Positions 40,260-49,370 of a stretch of DNA of 64,000 nt are shown piece after piece; position 1 is the first letter of the stretch, and each line of letters opens with the position of its first letter. A program made the translations under genes and the position numbers. A model generated the notes under the pieces. That model had not been told where the DNA came from. It saw only the letters and a program-made list of their open reading frames with translations, and did no database searches. The DNA is from Ornithinimicrobium humiphilum (GTDB lineage Bacteria > Actinomycetota > Actinomycetes > Actinomycetales > Dermatophilaceae), in contig NZ_VFPU01000001.1 in assembly GCF_006716885.1 (NCBI RefSeq), forward strand, positions 1,364,001-1,428,000. The letters are read 5' to 3'.

Positions 40260-41399
40260 GTGCCACTTGGACCGGAGGATGTCGTCAGGAAGTCCTTCAA
40301 GACGTCGGTGTTCCGACGGGGTTACGACGAGGCGGAGGTTGACGCCTTCCTCGAGGAGATCGTCGCCGATCTGCGGCGTCGTGAGGCCGAGCGTGACGAG
40401 CTGCTCGCCGAGCTTCAACGTCCGCGCTCCGTCGGAGAGGTTGAGACCGAGCGCGTCGTCCGTGAGCGGGAGCAACTTGACCTGATCCGGAACGAACGCC
40501 AAGAGCTCGTCAGCGAGCTGGGCGGGCTGCAGTCACAACTGACGGCCGCCCGGAAAGAAGTCGCGCAGGCGGAGGGCCGTGTGGCGCAGGCCACCGCCGC
40601 GCAGCAGGACGCGGAGACCCGCCGTGAGCAGGCTGAAGCGACTCTGGCCACGTTGGAGGAGAAGGTGGCCCGCGCGCAGGCCGTGCACGACGATCTCCGT
40701 GGCGCCTTCGACACACTGGTCGCCGAACTGCGGGCTCTGCGCACGGAAGCCGAAATTCGTGCAAAGGACATCCTCGGGATCGAGCCGGGGCAGCCCGCCG
40801 GGAACCCGACGGACGACCTCGACGTCATCGGCCGCCTGGCGCGCAGCATCCACGACCAGCACGTCTCCGCCGCAGAGGCGGAGGCTGCCCGACTGCGAGA
40901 AGGTACGCAGGCCGAGGTCGACGCGATGCGCACCAGCGCGATGGCGCAGGCCGAGGAGGTGCGCGCGACCGCCCAGGCAGAGGCCGACATGGTGCTCGCC
41001 GACGCCGCGGCGGAGCAGGAGCGGGTGCTGAGCGAGGCGAGGACCGAGGCCGACCGCTTGCTGGCGGACGCCGACACCCGGCAGGCCGAGGTGACGCAGT
41101 CCGCCAAGCGCCTGCTCACGACCGCGCAGCAGGAGAGCCGGCAGATCGCCGCGGCGGCGCAGGCCGAGCACGACCGGCTCATCGCGGAGGCCGAGGAGGA
41201 GCGAGCCGGCATTCTGGCCGACCTCCAGGCCCGCCGCGAGCTGCTCGAGCACCGGATCACCGAGCTCGACCGCCAGCAGGGGGAGTACCGCGACCGGCTC
41301 CGCCAGCTGGTGCAGCAGCAGCTCGCCGGCCTGGACGACGAGAGCTGGCGCGTGGCCGCGCCCACCGCGTCGGACGTGGAGTCCCCGGCGGTACCCTGA
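40260..41399 (+). CDS. Second DivIVA-domain coiled-coil protein, attached to the Tad locus
   Basis: 379 residues from the GTG at 40260 after a consensus AGGAGG. The N-terminal DivIVA membrane-binding domain is clear (PEDVVRKSFKTSVFRRGYDEAEVDAFLEEIVADL). The rest is almost entirely coiled coil with long Ala/Glu-rich stretches. Its C-terminus (AGILADLQARRELLEHRITELD...YRDRLRQLVQQQLA) resembles that of the DivIVA at 43927, so the two are paralogues. DivIVA proteins bind curved membranes at poles and septa. Position just after tadC suggests, as inference, that it links pilus assembly to a cell pole. Confidence 0.85.
   Translation: MPLGPEDVVRKSFKTSVFRRGYDEAEVDAFLEEIVADLRRREAERDELLAELQRPRSVGEVETERVVREREQLDLIRNERQELVSELGGLQSQLTAARKEVAQAEGRVAQATAAQQDAETRREQAEATLATLEEKVARAQAVHDDLRGAFDTLVAELRALRTEAEIRAKDILGIEPGQPAGNPTDDLDVIGRLARSIHDQHVSAAEAEAARLREGTQAEVDAMRTSAMAQAEEVRATAQAEADMVLADAAAEQERVLSEARTEADRLLADADTRQAEVTQSAKRLLTTAQQESRQIAAAAQAEHDRLIAEAEEERAGILADLQARRELLEHRITELDRQQGEYRDRLRQLVQQQLAGLDDESWRVAAPTASDVESPAVP
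41392..41397 (+). promoter_or_regulatory. -10 element of a leaderless pgeF transcript
   Basis: TACCCT ends six bases before the GTG at 41404, inside the last codons of the preceding gene. Confidence 0.35.
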
Positions 41400-41403
41400 C
41401 CAG

Positions 41404-42174
41404 GTGTTCTGGTGGCGGGAGAGGATCGAGCCGAGCGGCGCGGAGTATGGCGTCGAGTGGGCGATCACCGACCGCCGGGGCGGGTCGAGCCAGGAGCCGT
41501 TCGACGAGCTCAACCTGGCCCGGCACGTCGGTGACCTCGACGAGGCGGTGACGACCAACAGGCACCGCCTGGCGCACGAGCTGGGCCTGCGGCTGGCCGA
41601 CCTGCGCTTCATGGACCAGGTCCACGGCTGCGACGTCGCCGTGACCCCGGGCACGGGGGAGGCCGAACCGACGGAGGATGCCGTGCCGCCCTCCGTCGAC
41701 GGCCTGATCTCGGGCCGCACCGATGAGGCCCTCGTGGTCATGGTGGCCGACTGCGTGCCGGTGCTCCTCGTCGACCGCGTCGAAGGCTTCGTCGCTGCCG
41801 TGCATGCGGGCCGTCCGGGCATGGTGTCGGGAGTCGTCCCCGCGACCCTCGCCCGGATGCGCGAGCTCGGCGCACGCGACCTCGAAGCCCTCGTCGGACC
41901 GTCGGTCTGCGGGCGTTGCTACGAGGTCCCGGCCGACATGAGGGACGCCGCCGCGGCGGTCGAGCCCGTGAGCGCCGCTGTCACCTGGACCGGTACGCCC
42001 GCCATCGACCTGGCCTCGGGCGTCGTCGAGCAGCTCGTGCGCGAGGGGGTCTCGGTGCGCTGGCTGCCCGGCTGCACCAAGGAGGATCCGGACCTCTACT
42101 CCTACCGGCGCGACGGGCAGACCGGCCGCTTCGTCGGCGTCGTCCGTCTGCTGGAGCGGGAGCGCGTCGCATGA
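41404..42174 (+). CDS. pgeF: Peptidoglycan editing factor PgeF (YfiH/multicopper polyphenol oxidase family)
   Basis: 256 residues. Family motifs: NLARHVGD, FMDQVHGCDVAV, VADCVPVLLVD with the active-site Cys, AVHAGRPGMVSGV and GPSVCGRCYEVP, with the metal-binding His and Cys residues retained. The usual HAGWRG reads HAGRPG here. The family hydrolyses mis-made UDP-MurNAc-L-Ser-type precursors (PgeF) or oxidises phenols; next to division genes the editing role is more likely. The stop overlaps yggS (ATGA). Confidence 0.88.
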   Translation: MFWWRERIEPSGAEYGVEWAITDRRGGSSQEPFDELNLARHVGDLDEAVTTNRHRLAHELGLRLADLRFMDQVHGCDVAVTPGTGEAEPTEDAVPPSVDGLISGRTDEALVVMVADCVPVLLVDRVEGFVAAVHAGRPGMVSGVVPATLARMRELGARDLEALVGPSVCGRCYEVPADMRDAAAAVEPVSAAVTWTGTPAIDLASGVVEQLVREGVSVRWLPGCTKEDPDLYSYRRDGQTGRFVGVVRLLERERVA

Positions 42175-42905
42175 GCACGGACGCCCGCCGCGAGGAGCTC
42201 GCGGCCAACCTCGCCGCCGTGCACGCCCGCATCGACGCCGCCTGCGCCGCCGCCGGGCGCGACCGCGACGAGCTGACGCTCATCGCGGTCACCAAGTTCT
42301 TCCCCGCCAGCGACGTCGCCCACCTCGCCGCCCTCGGCGCACGGCACATCGGCGAGAACCGGGACCAGGAGGCCGGCTCCAAGGTCGCCGAGCTCGCCCC
42401 TGACGTGCGCGCCCAGCTCACGGTCCACTTCATCGGGCAGCTGCAGACCAACAAGGCCAACCACGTCACCCGGTATGCCGACGTCGTCCAGTCCGTCGAC
42501 CGGGCCAAGCTCGTGCGGGCGCTGGACCGCGGTGTCGGGCACGCCCTGGACGAGGGGGCACGGCATACCCCGCTCGAGGTGCTGCTCCAGGTGGACCTGG
42601 GGGAGGGGGAGGACCGCGGTCGGGGTGGCGCGCTCCCCGAGGACATCCCGGGTCTGGCCGACGCCGTCGCCGGGACCGAGCACCTGCGTCTGCGGGGCCT
42701 GATGGCTGTCGCGCCTCTCGGCCTGGACGAGGCCGGTACACGCGCGGCGTTCGAGCGCCTCCGCGCGCTGTCGCAGAGCCTCCGCGCCGACCATCCGGAG
42801 TCCACCTGGATCTCCGCCGGCATGAGCGGCGACCTTGAAACTGCTGTGACTTGTGGTGCGACACACCTGCGTGTCGGAACCTCGATCATGGGATCGCGGT
42901 TGTAG
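42171..42905 (+). CDS. yggS: PLP homeostasis protein YggS/PLPBP
   Basis: 244 residues. The PLP-binding lysine is Lys42 in [64 protein letters not shown] are family blocks. It is a single-domain alanine-racemase-fold protein that binds PLP but has no known catalytic activity. It is placed between pgeF and sepF as in most actinobacteria. One copy of the 11-mer repeat lies in it. Confidence 0.94.
   Translation: MSTDARREELAANLAAVHARIDAACAAAGRDRDELTLIAVTKFFPASDVAHLAALGARHIGENRDQEAGSKVAELAPDVRAQLTVHFIGQLQTNKANHVTRYADVVQSVDRAKLVRALDRGVGHALDEGARHTPLEVLLQVDLGEGEDRGRGGALPEDIPGLADAVAGTEHLRLRGLMAVAPLGLDEAGTRAAFERLRALSQSLRADHPESTWISAGMSGDLETAVTCGATHLRVGTSIMGSRL
42559..42569 (+). repeat. CACGGCATACC copy 6
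   Basis: Exact 11-mer in yggS, read as A-R-H-T. Confidence 0.6.
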
Positions 42906-42966
42906 CGTCGACATCGACCGATCCACCACGGGTGCTAGCCCGTTTCGCACCAAGGAGCTCGCACAC

Positions 42967-43479
42967 ATGGCCGGGGCGCTGCGCAAGACCATGGAGTACC
43001 TCGGACTCGCCGAGTCCGACGAGCGGTACGACGACTACGACGCCTACGACGACGAGGCTCGTCGCGAGCCGGTCCGCCACGAGGCGCCGGAGGCGCCCGT
43101 GCGCGCCGTGCACGACGACGACCGTGGTGCCGAGGTCACCCCCCTTCCGCGGCGCACCCCCGCCAAGCAGGTCGTCCGGGAGCCCCAGATGAGCGAACTC
43201 AACCGCATCACCACGATCCACCCGCGGACCTACAACGAGGCCAAGAACATCGGCGAGGCCTTCCGCGGTGGCATCCCGGTGATCATGAACCTCACCGACA
43301 TGGACGACGCGGACGCCAAGCGCCTGGTCGACTTCGCCGCCGGCCTGGCCTTCGGTCTGCGCGGCTCCATCGAGCGCGTGACCAGCAAGGTCTTCCTGCT
43401 GAGCCCGGAGTACGTCGAGGTGGACGGCGGTGTCGAGGCCACGGGGCACAAGGCGCAGGGGCCGTTCAACCAGAGCTGA
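42967..43479 (+). CDS. sepF: SepF, membrane anchor of FtsZ
   Basis: 170 residues from the ATG at 42967. The amphipathic N-terminal membrane helix is [14 protein letters not shown]. An acidic, disordered linker follows ([16 protein letters not shown]), then the SepF core ([32 protein letters not shown]...[17 protein letters not shown]). In actinobacteria, which lack FtsA, SepF tethers FtsZ to the membrane and is usually essential. The 61-base gap after yggS suggests its own start signal. Confidence 0.95.
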   Translation: MAGALRKTMEYLGLAESDERYDDYDAYDDEARREPVRHEAPEAPVRAVHDDDRGAEVTPLPRRTPAKQVVREPQMSELNRITTIHPRTYNEAKNIGEAFRGGIPVIMNLTDMDDADAKRLVDFAAGLAFGLRGSIERVTSKVFLLSPEYVEVDGGVEATGHKAQGPFNQS

Positions 43480-43481
43480 CG

Positions 43482-43487
43482 TAGCCT
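43482..43487 (+). promoter_or_regulatory. -10 element before yggT
   Basis: TAGCCT with seven bases to the ATG at 43495, fitting a leaderless mRNA. Confidence 0.35.
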
Positions 43488-43494
43488 TCCTCCC

Positions 43495-43779
43495 ATGGTC
43501 GGCCAGATCCTGTCACTCCTGCTCTCGTTCTACATGTTCGTCCTCATCGGACGGCTGGTCTTCGACTGGGTGCAGGTCTTCGCGCGGGACTGGCGGCCCA
43601 AGGGCCCGGTGCTGGTGCTGGCCAACGCGATCTACGCGCTGACCGACCCGCCGCTGCGCGCACTGCGCAAGGTGATCCCGCCGCTCCGGCTGGGCGGCAT
43701 CGCGCTCGACCTGGGCTTCCTCGTGCTCATCATCGCGGTGAGCATGGGCCGCTCGCTGGTCCTGGCCCTGCCCTTCTGA
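43495..43779 (+). CDS. yggT: YggT family membrane protein
   Basis: 94 residues, two membrane segments (LSLLLSFYMFVLIGRLVFDWV and IALDLGFLVLIIAVSMGRSLV) with the conserved YALTDPPLRALRKVIPPLR between them. The function is not established; in actinobacteria it always lies between sepF and divIVA, so a role at the septum or pole is inferred. Confidence 0.9.
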   Translation: MVGQILSLLLSFYMFVLIGRLVFDWVQVFARDWRPKGPVLVLANAIYALTDPPLRALRKVIPPLRLGGIALDLGFLVLIIAVSMGRSLVLALPF

Positions 43780-43806
43780 GGGGGCCTCTGGCCTGCTGCT
43801 TCGGGC

Positions 43807-43836
43807 GTGACCGGCGTGCCTGGAGTGCGTTAGAGT
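43807..43836 (+). promoter_or_regulatory. Possible divIVA promoter
   Basis: GTGACC (43807-43812), 18 bases, TAGAGT (43831-43836), about 90 bases before the divIVA start. Confidence 0.35.
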
Positions 43837-43926
43837 TTCGTCCTGCACGTGCACGACCCGCACGTCATCGAGCCTGCCCACGCCGTGATCCGGGCATGCC
43901 CGATGACTTCCTGATCGAGGTGAAAC

Positions 43927-45207
43927 ATGGCGCTGTCCCCCGAGGACGTCATCAAGAAGAGCTTCAGTGCGACGCACCTGAGGCGAGGCTATGACGAGAC
44001 CCAGGTCGACGACTTCCTCGACGAGGTGGTCGTCGAGCTGCGCCGACTGATCGCGGAGAACGACTCCCTGCGGTCCGACCTCGAGGACTGCCGAGCCGGC
44101 CAGGGGTATGCCGGCGACCAGACCGAGTCCATCCGCCCGGCCGTCATCGGCCAGCGCGACGCCGACCTGGAGGCCGAGCTCGAAGAGCTGCGCGCCCAGG
44201 TCGAGGCCGAGCGTGCCGCCGCCGAGGAGGCCCGCCGCGCCGCCGCCGAGGCCGAGCAGCGCCTCGCCGCCGCCGGCGACGCCCCTGCCGTCGAGGACCG
44301 CTCCGGCGAGGTCGAGGACCTGCGCCGCCAGCTGGAGGAGTGCCAGGCCGCCCGGGCGCAGGCCGAGGAGCGTGCGCAGACGGCCGAGCAGGCCCATGCC
44401 GCGGGCTCGGAGAACGCCGGCGCCGAGGTCGAGGAGCTCCGCTCCCGCGTCGCGGCCGCCGACGAGCGCATCCGTGAGCTCGAGGCCGAGCTGGAGCAGG
44501 CCTCCGAGCGTGCCCGCCAGGCCGAGGAGAACGCCGCCCAGGCTGCGCAGGTGGCTCCGGTCGCCGCCGTCGCTCCGGCCGGCGTGCCGGGGGAGGACCC
44601 CACCACGATCATCTCGCTGGCCCAGCGCCTGCACGACCAGCACGTCGCCGAGGGCGAGAGCACCCGCAACCGCCTGGTCGAGGAGGGCGAGTCCTACCGC
44701 GACCGCGTCGTGGCCGAGGCCGACCAGAAGCGCGAGGAGCTCATCACCGTCGGTCAGCAGACCCACGACCGCCTCGTCGGCGAGGGTCAGGCCAAGCACG
44801 ACGAGCTGGTGCAGACCGGCCAGCAGACGCACGACCGCCTCGTGGAGGAGGGCCGCGCCAAGCACGACGAGCTCGTCCAGACCGGCCAGCAGACCCACGA
44901 CTCCCTGGTCGAGGAGGGGCAGCAGGAGCGCCACCGCCTCGTCACCGAGGGTCAGGCCCGCCACGACGAGCTCGTGCAGACCGGTCAGCAAACGCACGAC
45001 ACCCTCGTCAACGAGGGCCAGTCGTCGCGCGACCAGATGATCGGCGAGGCCGAGCAGCACCGCGCCGGCATCCTGCACGACCTCAACACCCAGCAGTCCA
45101 CGCTCAGCAGCAAGATCAACGAGCTGCAGACCCAGGAGACCGAGCTGCGCGACCGCCTGCGCGCGTTCCTCTCCGACCAGCTCGCCAAGGTCGAGGGCAC
45201 CGACTGA
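43927..45207 (+). CDS. divIVA: DivIVA/Wag31-type polar growth protein with hendecad repeats
   Basis: 426 residues. The DivIVA domain is at the N-terminus (PEDVIKKSFSATHLRRGYDETQVDDFLDEVVVEL), followed by a long Ala/Glu coiled coil (about 60-215). Residues ~243-375 are tandem 11-residue repeats of the form QxxHDxLVxxG (for example QQTHDRLVEEG, QAKHDELVQTG), at least ten in a row. Position after sepF-yggT identifies the main DivIVA, which in actinobacteria organises the cell poles or septum. It is longer than the usual ~250-300 residues because of the repeats. Confidence 0.92.
   Translation: MALSPEDVIKKSFSATHLRRGYDETQVDDFLDEVVVELRRLIAENDSLRSDLEDCRAGQGYAGDQTESIRPAVIGQRDADLEAELEELRAQVEAERAAAEEARRAAAEAEQRLAAAGDAPAVEDRSGEVEDLRRQLEECQAARAQAEERAQTAEQAHAAGSENAGAEVEELRSRVAAADERIRELEAELEQASERARQAEENAAQAAQVAPVAAVAPAGVPGEDPTTIISLAQRLHDQHVAEGESTRNRLVEEGESYRDRVVAEADQKREELITVGQQTHDRLVGEGQAKHDELVQTGQQTHDRLVEEGRAKHDELVQTGQQTHDSLVEEGQQERHRLVTEGQARHDELVQTGQQTHDTLVNEGQSSRDQMIGEAEQHRAGILHDLNTQQSTLSSKINELQTQETELRDRLRAFLSDQLAKVEGTD
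44755..45030 (+). repeat. 33-bp tandem repeats encoding 11-residue units
   Basis: In-frame 33-base units inside divIVA, with pairs of units recurring as near-identical 66-base blocks (QQTHDRLV...KHDELVQTG). This is the most regular part of the hendecad region. Confidence 0.8.
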
Positions 45208-45230
45208 CGGTCCCCGATCGCACGGCGCAC

Positions 45231-45264
45231 GAGGGCGCCCCGGCCACGCGGCCGGGGCGCCCTC
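45231..45264 (+). terminator. divIVA terminator
   Basis: Perfect 15-bp stem (45231-45245/45250-45264), loop ACGC, 23 bases after the stop. Confidence 0.8.
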
Positions 45265-45296
45265 GGCGCGTCCGGCGCGACGGTGGCGATTCATCG

Positions 45297-45325
45297 TTGT
45301 CATCGCCGGTCAGGTGGCCTATATT
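45297..45325 (+). promoter_or_regulatory. Promoter of the DksA/TraR-type gene
   Basis: TTGTCA (45297-45302), a 17-base spacer and TATATT (45320-45325). Both hexamers are near consensus, one of the clearest SigA-type promoters in the window. The leader to the GTG at 45390 is about 58 bases. Confidence 0.65.
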
Positions 45326-45389
45326 CTCCGCACCATGCCAGACCGGCCCCCGGGCCGGTCGGGTCTTCTGACAGGGGAAGAGAGCCGTA

Positions 45390-45824
45390 GTGGCCAAGCT
45401 TGCGAAGAACACTCCGACCGCCGACCTGCACGCCTCGCTGAGCGTCCGCGAGGACGAGGCGCCCTGGACGGCGGACGAGCTCGCTGAGGTCCGGTCCGAG
45501 CTCGAGGCCGACGTGGCCCGTCTCAGCGCCGAGGTGGACGAGGCCGAGCACGACCTCGTCGAGCTGATGCGCAGCTTCGGCGACGGCGCGGGCGACGACC
45601 AGGCCGACGCTGGCGCGGCGACCTGGGAGCGCGAGCACGAGCTCTCGCTCACCAACAACGCCAAGGGGCTGCTGATGCAGAGCCTGCACGCGCTGGAGCG
45701 CATGGACGCGGGCACCTACGGCGACTGCGAGTCCTGCGGCCGTCCCATCGGCAAGATGCGGCTCCAGGCCTTCCCCCGTGCGACCCTATGCATGACATGC
45801 AAGCAGAAGCAGGAACGCCGCTGA
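45390..45824 (+). CDS. TraR/DksA-type C4 zinc-finger protein
   Basis: 144 residues from the GTG at 45390, after GGGGAAGAGAG. A helical coiled-coil region ([27 protein letters not shown]) is followed by the C4 zinc finger CESCGRP...LCMTC. DksA-like proteins insert a coiled coil into the RNA polymerase secondary channel and act with ppGpp; whether this actinobacterial member does so is inferred from the fold only. The last 37 bases overlap lspA if lspA starts at 45788. Confidence 0.88.
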   Translation: MAKLAKNTPTADLHASLSVREDEAPWTADELAEVRSELEADVARLSAEVDEAEHDLVELMRSFGDGAGDDQADAGAATWEREHELSLTNNAKGLLMQSLHALERMDAGTYGDCESCGRPIGKMRLQAFPRATLCMTCKQKQERR

Positions 45825-46408
45825 CCCCCAGCCGCCCCAGACGCACCCTCGTCGTCCTCGGCCTCGCCGCCCTCTGGATCGTCCTCGACCAGCTGACCAA
45901 GGTGTGGGCCGAGCGTGCCCTGACCCTCGGCGAGCCCGTCCAGGTCGTCGGCGACCTGCTGCGGCTGCACCTCATCTACAACTCGGGCGCGGCGTTCTCC
46001 CTGGGCACCGGCTCGACAGGTGTCCTCACAGTCGTGGCCTCGATCATCGTCGTGCTCATCGTGTGGCAGGCGTTCAAGGTGCGCAGCCTGCCGTGGGCGG
46101 TCGCCCTCGGTCTGCTGCTCGGCGGTGCGCTGGGCAACCTCGTCGACCGGTTCTTCCGCGCCCCGGGGGTCGGCGTGGGGCACGTCGTCGACTTCCTGCG
46201 CCTGCCCAACTTCCCGATCTTCAACGTGGCCGACATCGGCGTGACGACGGCCGCCTGCCTCATCGCCCTGCTCGCGCTGCGGGGCTTCCACCCCGACGGC
46301 ACGCGCGACTCCGACAAGGCCGAGGCCTACCCGACGCGGGAGGAGCAGGACGCGGCCACGCCGCATACCTCTCCCACGCAGGGCGACCCGACGGAGGGCA
46401 CCCGATGA
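45788..46408 (+). CDS. lspA: Lipoprotein signal peptidase LspA (signal peptidase II)
   Basis: 206 residues. Four membrane segments, with the catalytic aspartates Asp120 in [10 protein letters not shown] and Asp149 in FNVADIGVT, and the conserved [13 protein letters not shown] loop. It cleaves lipoprotein signal peptides after lipidation. The start within the previous gene is uncertain; an ATG three codons later (45797) is possible. The C-terminal ~30 residues are hydrophilic and beyond the family core. It overlaps the pseudouridine synthase start by four bases, as usual (lspA-rluD). Confidence 0.94.
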   Translation: MHDMQAEAGTPLTPSRPRRTLVVLGLAALWIVLDQLTKVWAERALTLGEPVQVVGDLLRLHLIYNSGAAFSLGTGSTGVLTVVASIIVVLIVWQAFKVRSLPWAVALGLLLGGALGNLVDRFFRAPGVGVGHVVDFLRLPNFPIFNVADIGVTTAACLIALLALRGFHPDGTRDSDKAEAYPTREEQDAATPHTSPTQGDPTEGTR

Positions 46409-47334
46409 GCGAGTCCCGCACCTTCATGATCCCCGACGGGCTGGCGGGCGAGCGCATCGACGCGGCCCTCGCCCGGCTGCTCGGCCTGTCCCGCTCCAAG
46501 GCCGCCGACCTCGCCGCCAACGGCCACGTGACCCAGGACGGCCGCGTCGTCGGCAAGTCCGACCGCGTCGTGGCCGGCAGCTGGGTCGAGGTCGTGCTGC
46601 CGCCGGTCGGCCCGCCGCCCGGGCTCGAGGTCATCGCGGAGCCCGTCGAGGGCATGCGCATCGTCCACGACGACAGCGAGATCGTCGTCGTCGACAAGCC
46701 GGCCGAGGTGGCCGCCCACCCGAGCGTGGGCTGGTCGGGCCCGACCGTCGTCGGCGGTCTGGCCGCCGCCGGCTACCGCATCTCCACCTCCGGCGCCCCG
46801 GAGCGGCAGGGCATCGTCCAGCGCCTCGACGTCGGCACCTCCGGCCTCATGGTCGTGGCCAAGTCCGAGCGCGCCTACACCGTGCTCAAGCAGGCCTTCC
46901 GCGACCGCACGGTCGACAAGACCTACCACGCGCTGGTGCAGGGCCTCCCCGACCCGCACGAGGGCACCATCGACGCCCCGATCGGGCGTCACCCGGGCCA
47001 CGACTACCGCTTCGCGGTGCGTCGTGACGGCCGCCCGAGCATCACGCACTACGAGCTGCTCGAGGCCCACCGGTCGGCCAGCCTGATGGAGATCCACCTC
47101 GAGACCGGGCGCACGCACCAGATCCGCGTGCACTTCTCGGCCCTCAAGCACCCGTGCTGCGGCGACCTGACCTACGGCGGCGACCCGACGCTGGCCAAGC
47201 GCCTCGGGCTGACCCGGCAGTGGCTGCACGCGGTCAAGCTCGGCTTCCTGCACCCCGGCAGCGGGGCATACGTCGAGTTCGAGTCGCCCTACCCGGCCGA
47301 CCTGCAGCACGCGCTGGACGTCATCCGCGGCTGA
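46405..47334 (+). CDS. rluD: RluA-family 23S rRNA pseudouridine synthase (RluD-like)
   Basis: 309 residues. An N-terminal S4 RNA-binding domain ([24 protein letters not shown]) is followed by the synthase core with catalytic Asp142 in [17 protein letters not shown] and [27 protein letters not shown]. It should make pseudouridines in 23S rRNA; which positions cannot be told from sequence alone. It is coupled to lspA. Confidence 0.92.
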   Translation: MSESRTFMIPDGLAGERIDAALARLLGLSRSKAADLAANGHVTQDGRVVGKSDRVVAGSWVEVVLPPVGPPPGLEVIAEPVEGMRIVHDDSEIVVVDKPAEVAAHPSVGWSGPTVVGGLAAAGYRISTSGAPERQGIVQRLDVGTSGLMVVAKSERAYTVLKQAFRDRTVDKTYHALVQGLPDPHEGTIDAPIGRHPGHDYRFAVRRDGRPSITHYELLEAHRSASLMEIHLETGRTHQIRVHFSALKHPCCGDLTYGGDPTLAKRLGLTRQWLHAVKLGFLHPGSGAYVEFESPYPADLQHALDVIRG

Positions 47335-47349
47335 GACCGCGACCCCGGC

Positions 47350-49017
47350 TCAGGCCGGGGCGACCGTGGCCCGAGTGCGGCGCGCGGCCTCGGCGCGCCG
47401 CACGTGGCTGCGGGCGTGCTCCAGCGCGTCCGGGAAGCGGTCGAAGAGGTGCCGTGGGTCGCGCAGGGCCTCGATGACGCCGACCGAGCGCAGCAGGGCC
47501 ATGTGGCGGCTCGGGACACCCTTGACGAGCACGGTGACGCCCTGCTTCTCCAGCGAGCGGATGATCTCGGCCAGCGTGTTGGCGCCAGTGGCATCGAGGG
47601 TGCGCAGCTGGGAGAAGGCGAGGATGACGACCTCGACGTCGCCGTCGGCACGGACCTCGGCCCGCACCCGCTCGGCGGCCCCGAAGAACATCGAGCCGGT
47701 GAGGCGGTAGACCGCGATCCGCGCGTCGGCCGGGTCCGGGTCGCTGTCAATCTCCTCGCGGCGCACCCCGCTGGTGCGGGCGACGGCGCGCAGCGCGAAG
47801 ACCGCGGCGACCGCGATGCCGAGCTGGACGGCCTCGATGAGGTCGACGAGGACCGTCACGCCCATGGTGAGCAGCAGCACCGCCGCGTCGGAGCGGGTCG
47901 CGCGCAGGATGGTGCGGATCTCGCGGTAGGGGATCATGCGGACCGCGGTGAGCATGAGCACGGCGGCCAGCGCGGCGGTGGGGATCCGCGAGACCGGGCC
48001 GGACGCCAGGTAGATGACACCCAGCAGCACCAGGGAGTGGGAGATCGCGGCCAGCCGCGTGCGACCGCCGGCCTTGACGTTGACAGCGGTGCGGGCGATG
48101 GCGCCGGTGGCGGGGATGCCGCCGAAGGCGCCGGAGGCGAGGCACGCCATACCCTGCCCGACGAGTTCACGGTCGGGGTTGTGGCGCGCGTCGCCGGACA
48201 GGTCGACGGCCACCCGGGCGGAGAGCAGCGACTCGATCGCCGAAAGGGCGGCGACCGCGACGGCCGCGGTCAGGAGGGTCTGCAGCACCGCGGGGTCGAC
48301 CGACGGCAGCGAGGGCATCGGCAGCGAGGAGGGGATCTCGCCGATGCGGGCCAGGGGCAGGTCGAGCACCTCCGCGACGATCGTGACCAGGACGATGGCC
48401 AGCAGCGAGGCGGGGATGCGCTCGTCGATGCGAGGGAGCAGCAGCATGAGCAGCACGACCGCGGCGACAGCGGCCAGCGGCCAGACGGCTGCGGACCAGT
48501 CCGCGTGCGTCGCGGCCGAGAAGGCGGCCAGCACGGGGCGGGTGCCGGCGCTCGCGGACGGACCCAGGACCAGGGGCACCTGCTGCAGGAAGATGATGAC
48601 GCCGATGCCGGCGGTGAAGCCCGCGATGACGGGCCAGGGGACCAGCCCGATCAGCTGGCCCAGTCGGAGCACCCCGGCGACGACGAGCAGGAGCCCGGCG
48701 AGGATGCCGACGATCGCGAGGGCGCCGACGCCGTGCTCGCCGACGATCGGGACGAGGACGACGGCCATCGCGCCGGTGGGTCCCGACACCTGGACGTTGG
48801 AGCCCCCGAAGACGGCGGCCACGATGCCCGCGACCACGGCGGTGACCAGGCCGGCTGCGGCCCCGGCGCCGGAGCTGATGCCGAAGGCGAGGGCCAGGGG
48901 GAGCGCGACGATGCCGACGGTGGCACCGGCGACGAGGTCGGCCCGCCAGGTGCGAGGGACGTCGGCGTAGTCGGCGCGCCCCGGCAGCAGGCCGCGCAGG
49001 ACGGCGGCGGCGCTCAC
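47350..49017 (-). CDS. SulP family anion transporter with STAS domain
   Basis: 555 residues from the GTG at 49017. About twelve to fourteen membrane segments carry SulP blocks: ATVGIVALPLALAFGISSGAG, GSNVQVSGPTGAMAVVL, ESLLSARVAVDLSGDARHNPDRELVGQG and GGIPATGAIARTAVNVKAGGRTR. A cytoplasmic STAS domain ends the protein (FSQLRTLDATGANTLAEII). SulP proteins carry sulfate, bicarbonate or dicarboxylates; the substrate cannot be assigned. It overlaps the ArsR-type gene by four bases and is therefore probably controlled by it. Confidence 0.9.
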   Translation of the reverse strand: MSAAAVLRGLLPGRADYADVPRTWRADLVAGATVGIVALPLALAFGISSGAGAAAGLVTAVVAGIVAAVFGGSNVQVSGPTGAMAVVLVPIVGEHGVGALAIVGILAGLLLVVAGVLRLGQLIGLVPWPVIAGFTAGIGVIIFLQQVPLVLGPSASAGTRPVLAAFSAATHADWSAAVWPLAAVAAVVLLMLLLPRIDERIPASLLAIVLVTIVAEVLDLPLARIGEIPSSLPMPSLPSVDPAVLQTLLTAAVAVAALSAIESLLSARVAVDLSGDARHNPDRELVGQGMACLASGAFGGIPATGAIARTAVNVKAGGRTRLAAISHSLVLLGVIYLASGPVSRIPTAALAAVLMLTAVRMIPYREIRTILRATRSDAAVLLLTMGVTVLVDLIEAVQLGIAVAAVFALRAVARTSGVRREEIDSDPDPADARIAVYRLTGSMFFGAAERVRAEVRADGDVEVVILAFSQLRTLDATGANTLAEIIRSLEKQGVTVLVKGVPSRHMALLRSVGVIEALRDPRHLFDRFPDALEHARSHVRRAEAARRTRATVAPA

Positions 49018-49370
49018 CGGCGGCCGTCCAGGGCGGCGGCGAGGGCGAGCTGCTCCTGCTGGGCGGCGAGGCGGTCGAGGAGGAAGGACCGAGCGACGGT
49101 CAGCAGGTCGGCCACCTGCGGGTGGGCCAACTCGTAGTGGACCGCGTTGCCGGCGCGGGTCGAGGTGACCACGTGGTGACGGCGGAGCACGCTCAGGTGC
49201 TGGCTGAGCAGGGAGGGCTCGACGTCGAGGACCGCGAGGATGTCGCTGACCGCGCACGGGCCGTCGGCGGCGACGAGGATCTCGAGGATGCGCACCCGGG
49301 CGGGGTGGGCGAGGGCCTTGAAGAGGTTGGCCTTGATCTCGTAGAGGGGGGCGTCGGTGGCAGAGGTCAC
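49014..49370 (-). CDS. ArsR/SmtB family regulator
   Basis: 118 residues from the GTG at 49370, which follows AAGGAAC. The winged helix reads LFKALAHPARVRILEILVAADGPCAVSDILAVLDVEPSLLSQHLSVLRRHHVV. No classical ELCVCDL metal site is seen: the only cysteine is in GPCAVSD, so the inducer may not be a metal. It forms an operon with the SulP transporter and probably represses it. The upstream stretch 49419-49436 has two direct AATCCATG repeats, a candidate binding site. Confidence 0.87.
   Translation of the reverse strand: MTSATDAPLYEIKANLFKALAHPARVRILEILVAADGPCAVSDILAVLDVEPSLLSQHLSVLRRHHVVTSTRAGNAVHYELAHPQVADLLTVARSFLLDRLAAQQEQLALAAALDGRR

Noticed and set aside
44755..45030. CRISPR-like direct repeats
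   Set aside because: Units are in-frame multiples of 33 bases without spacers and encode a regular coiled coil; no cas genes nearby.
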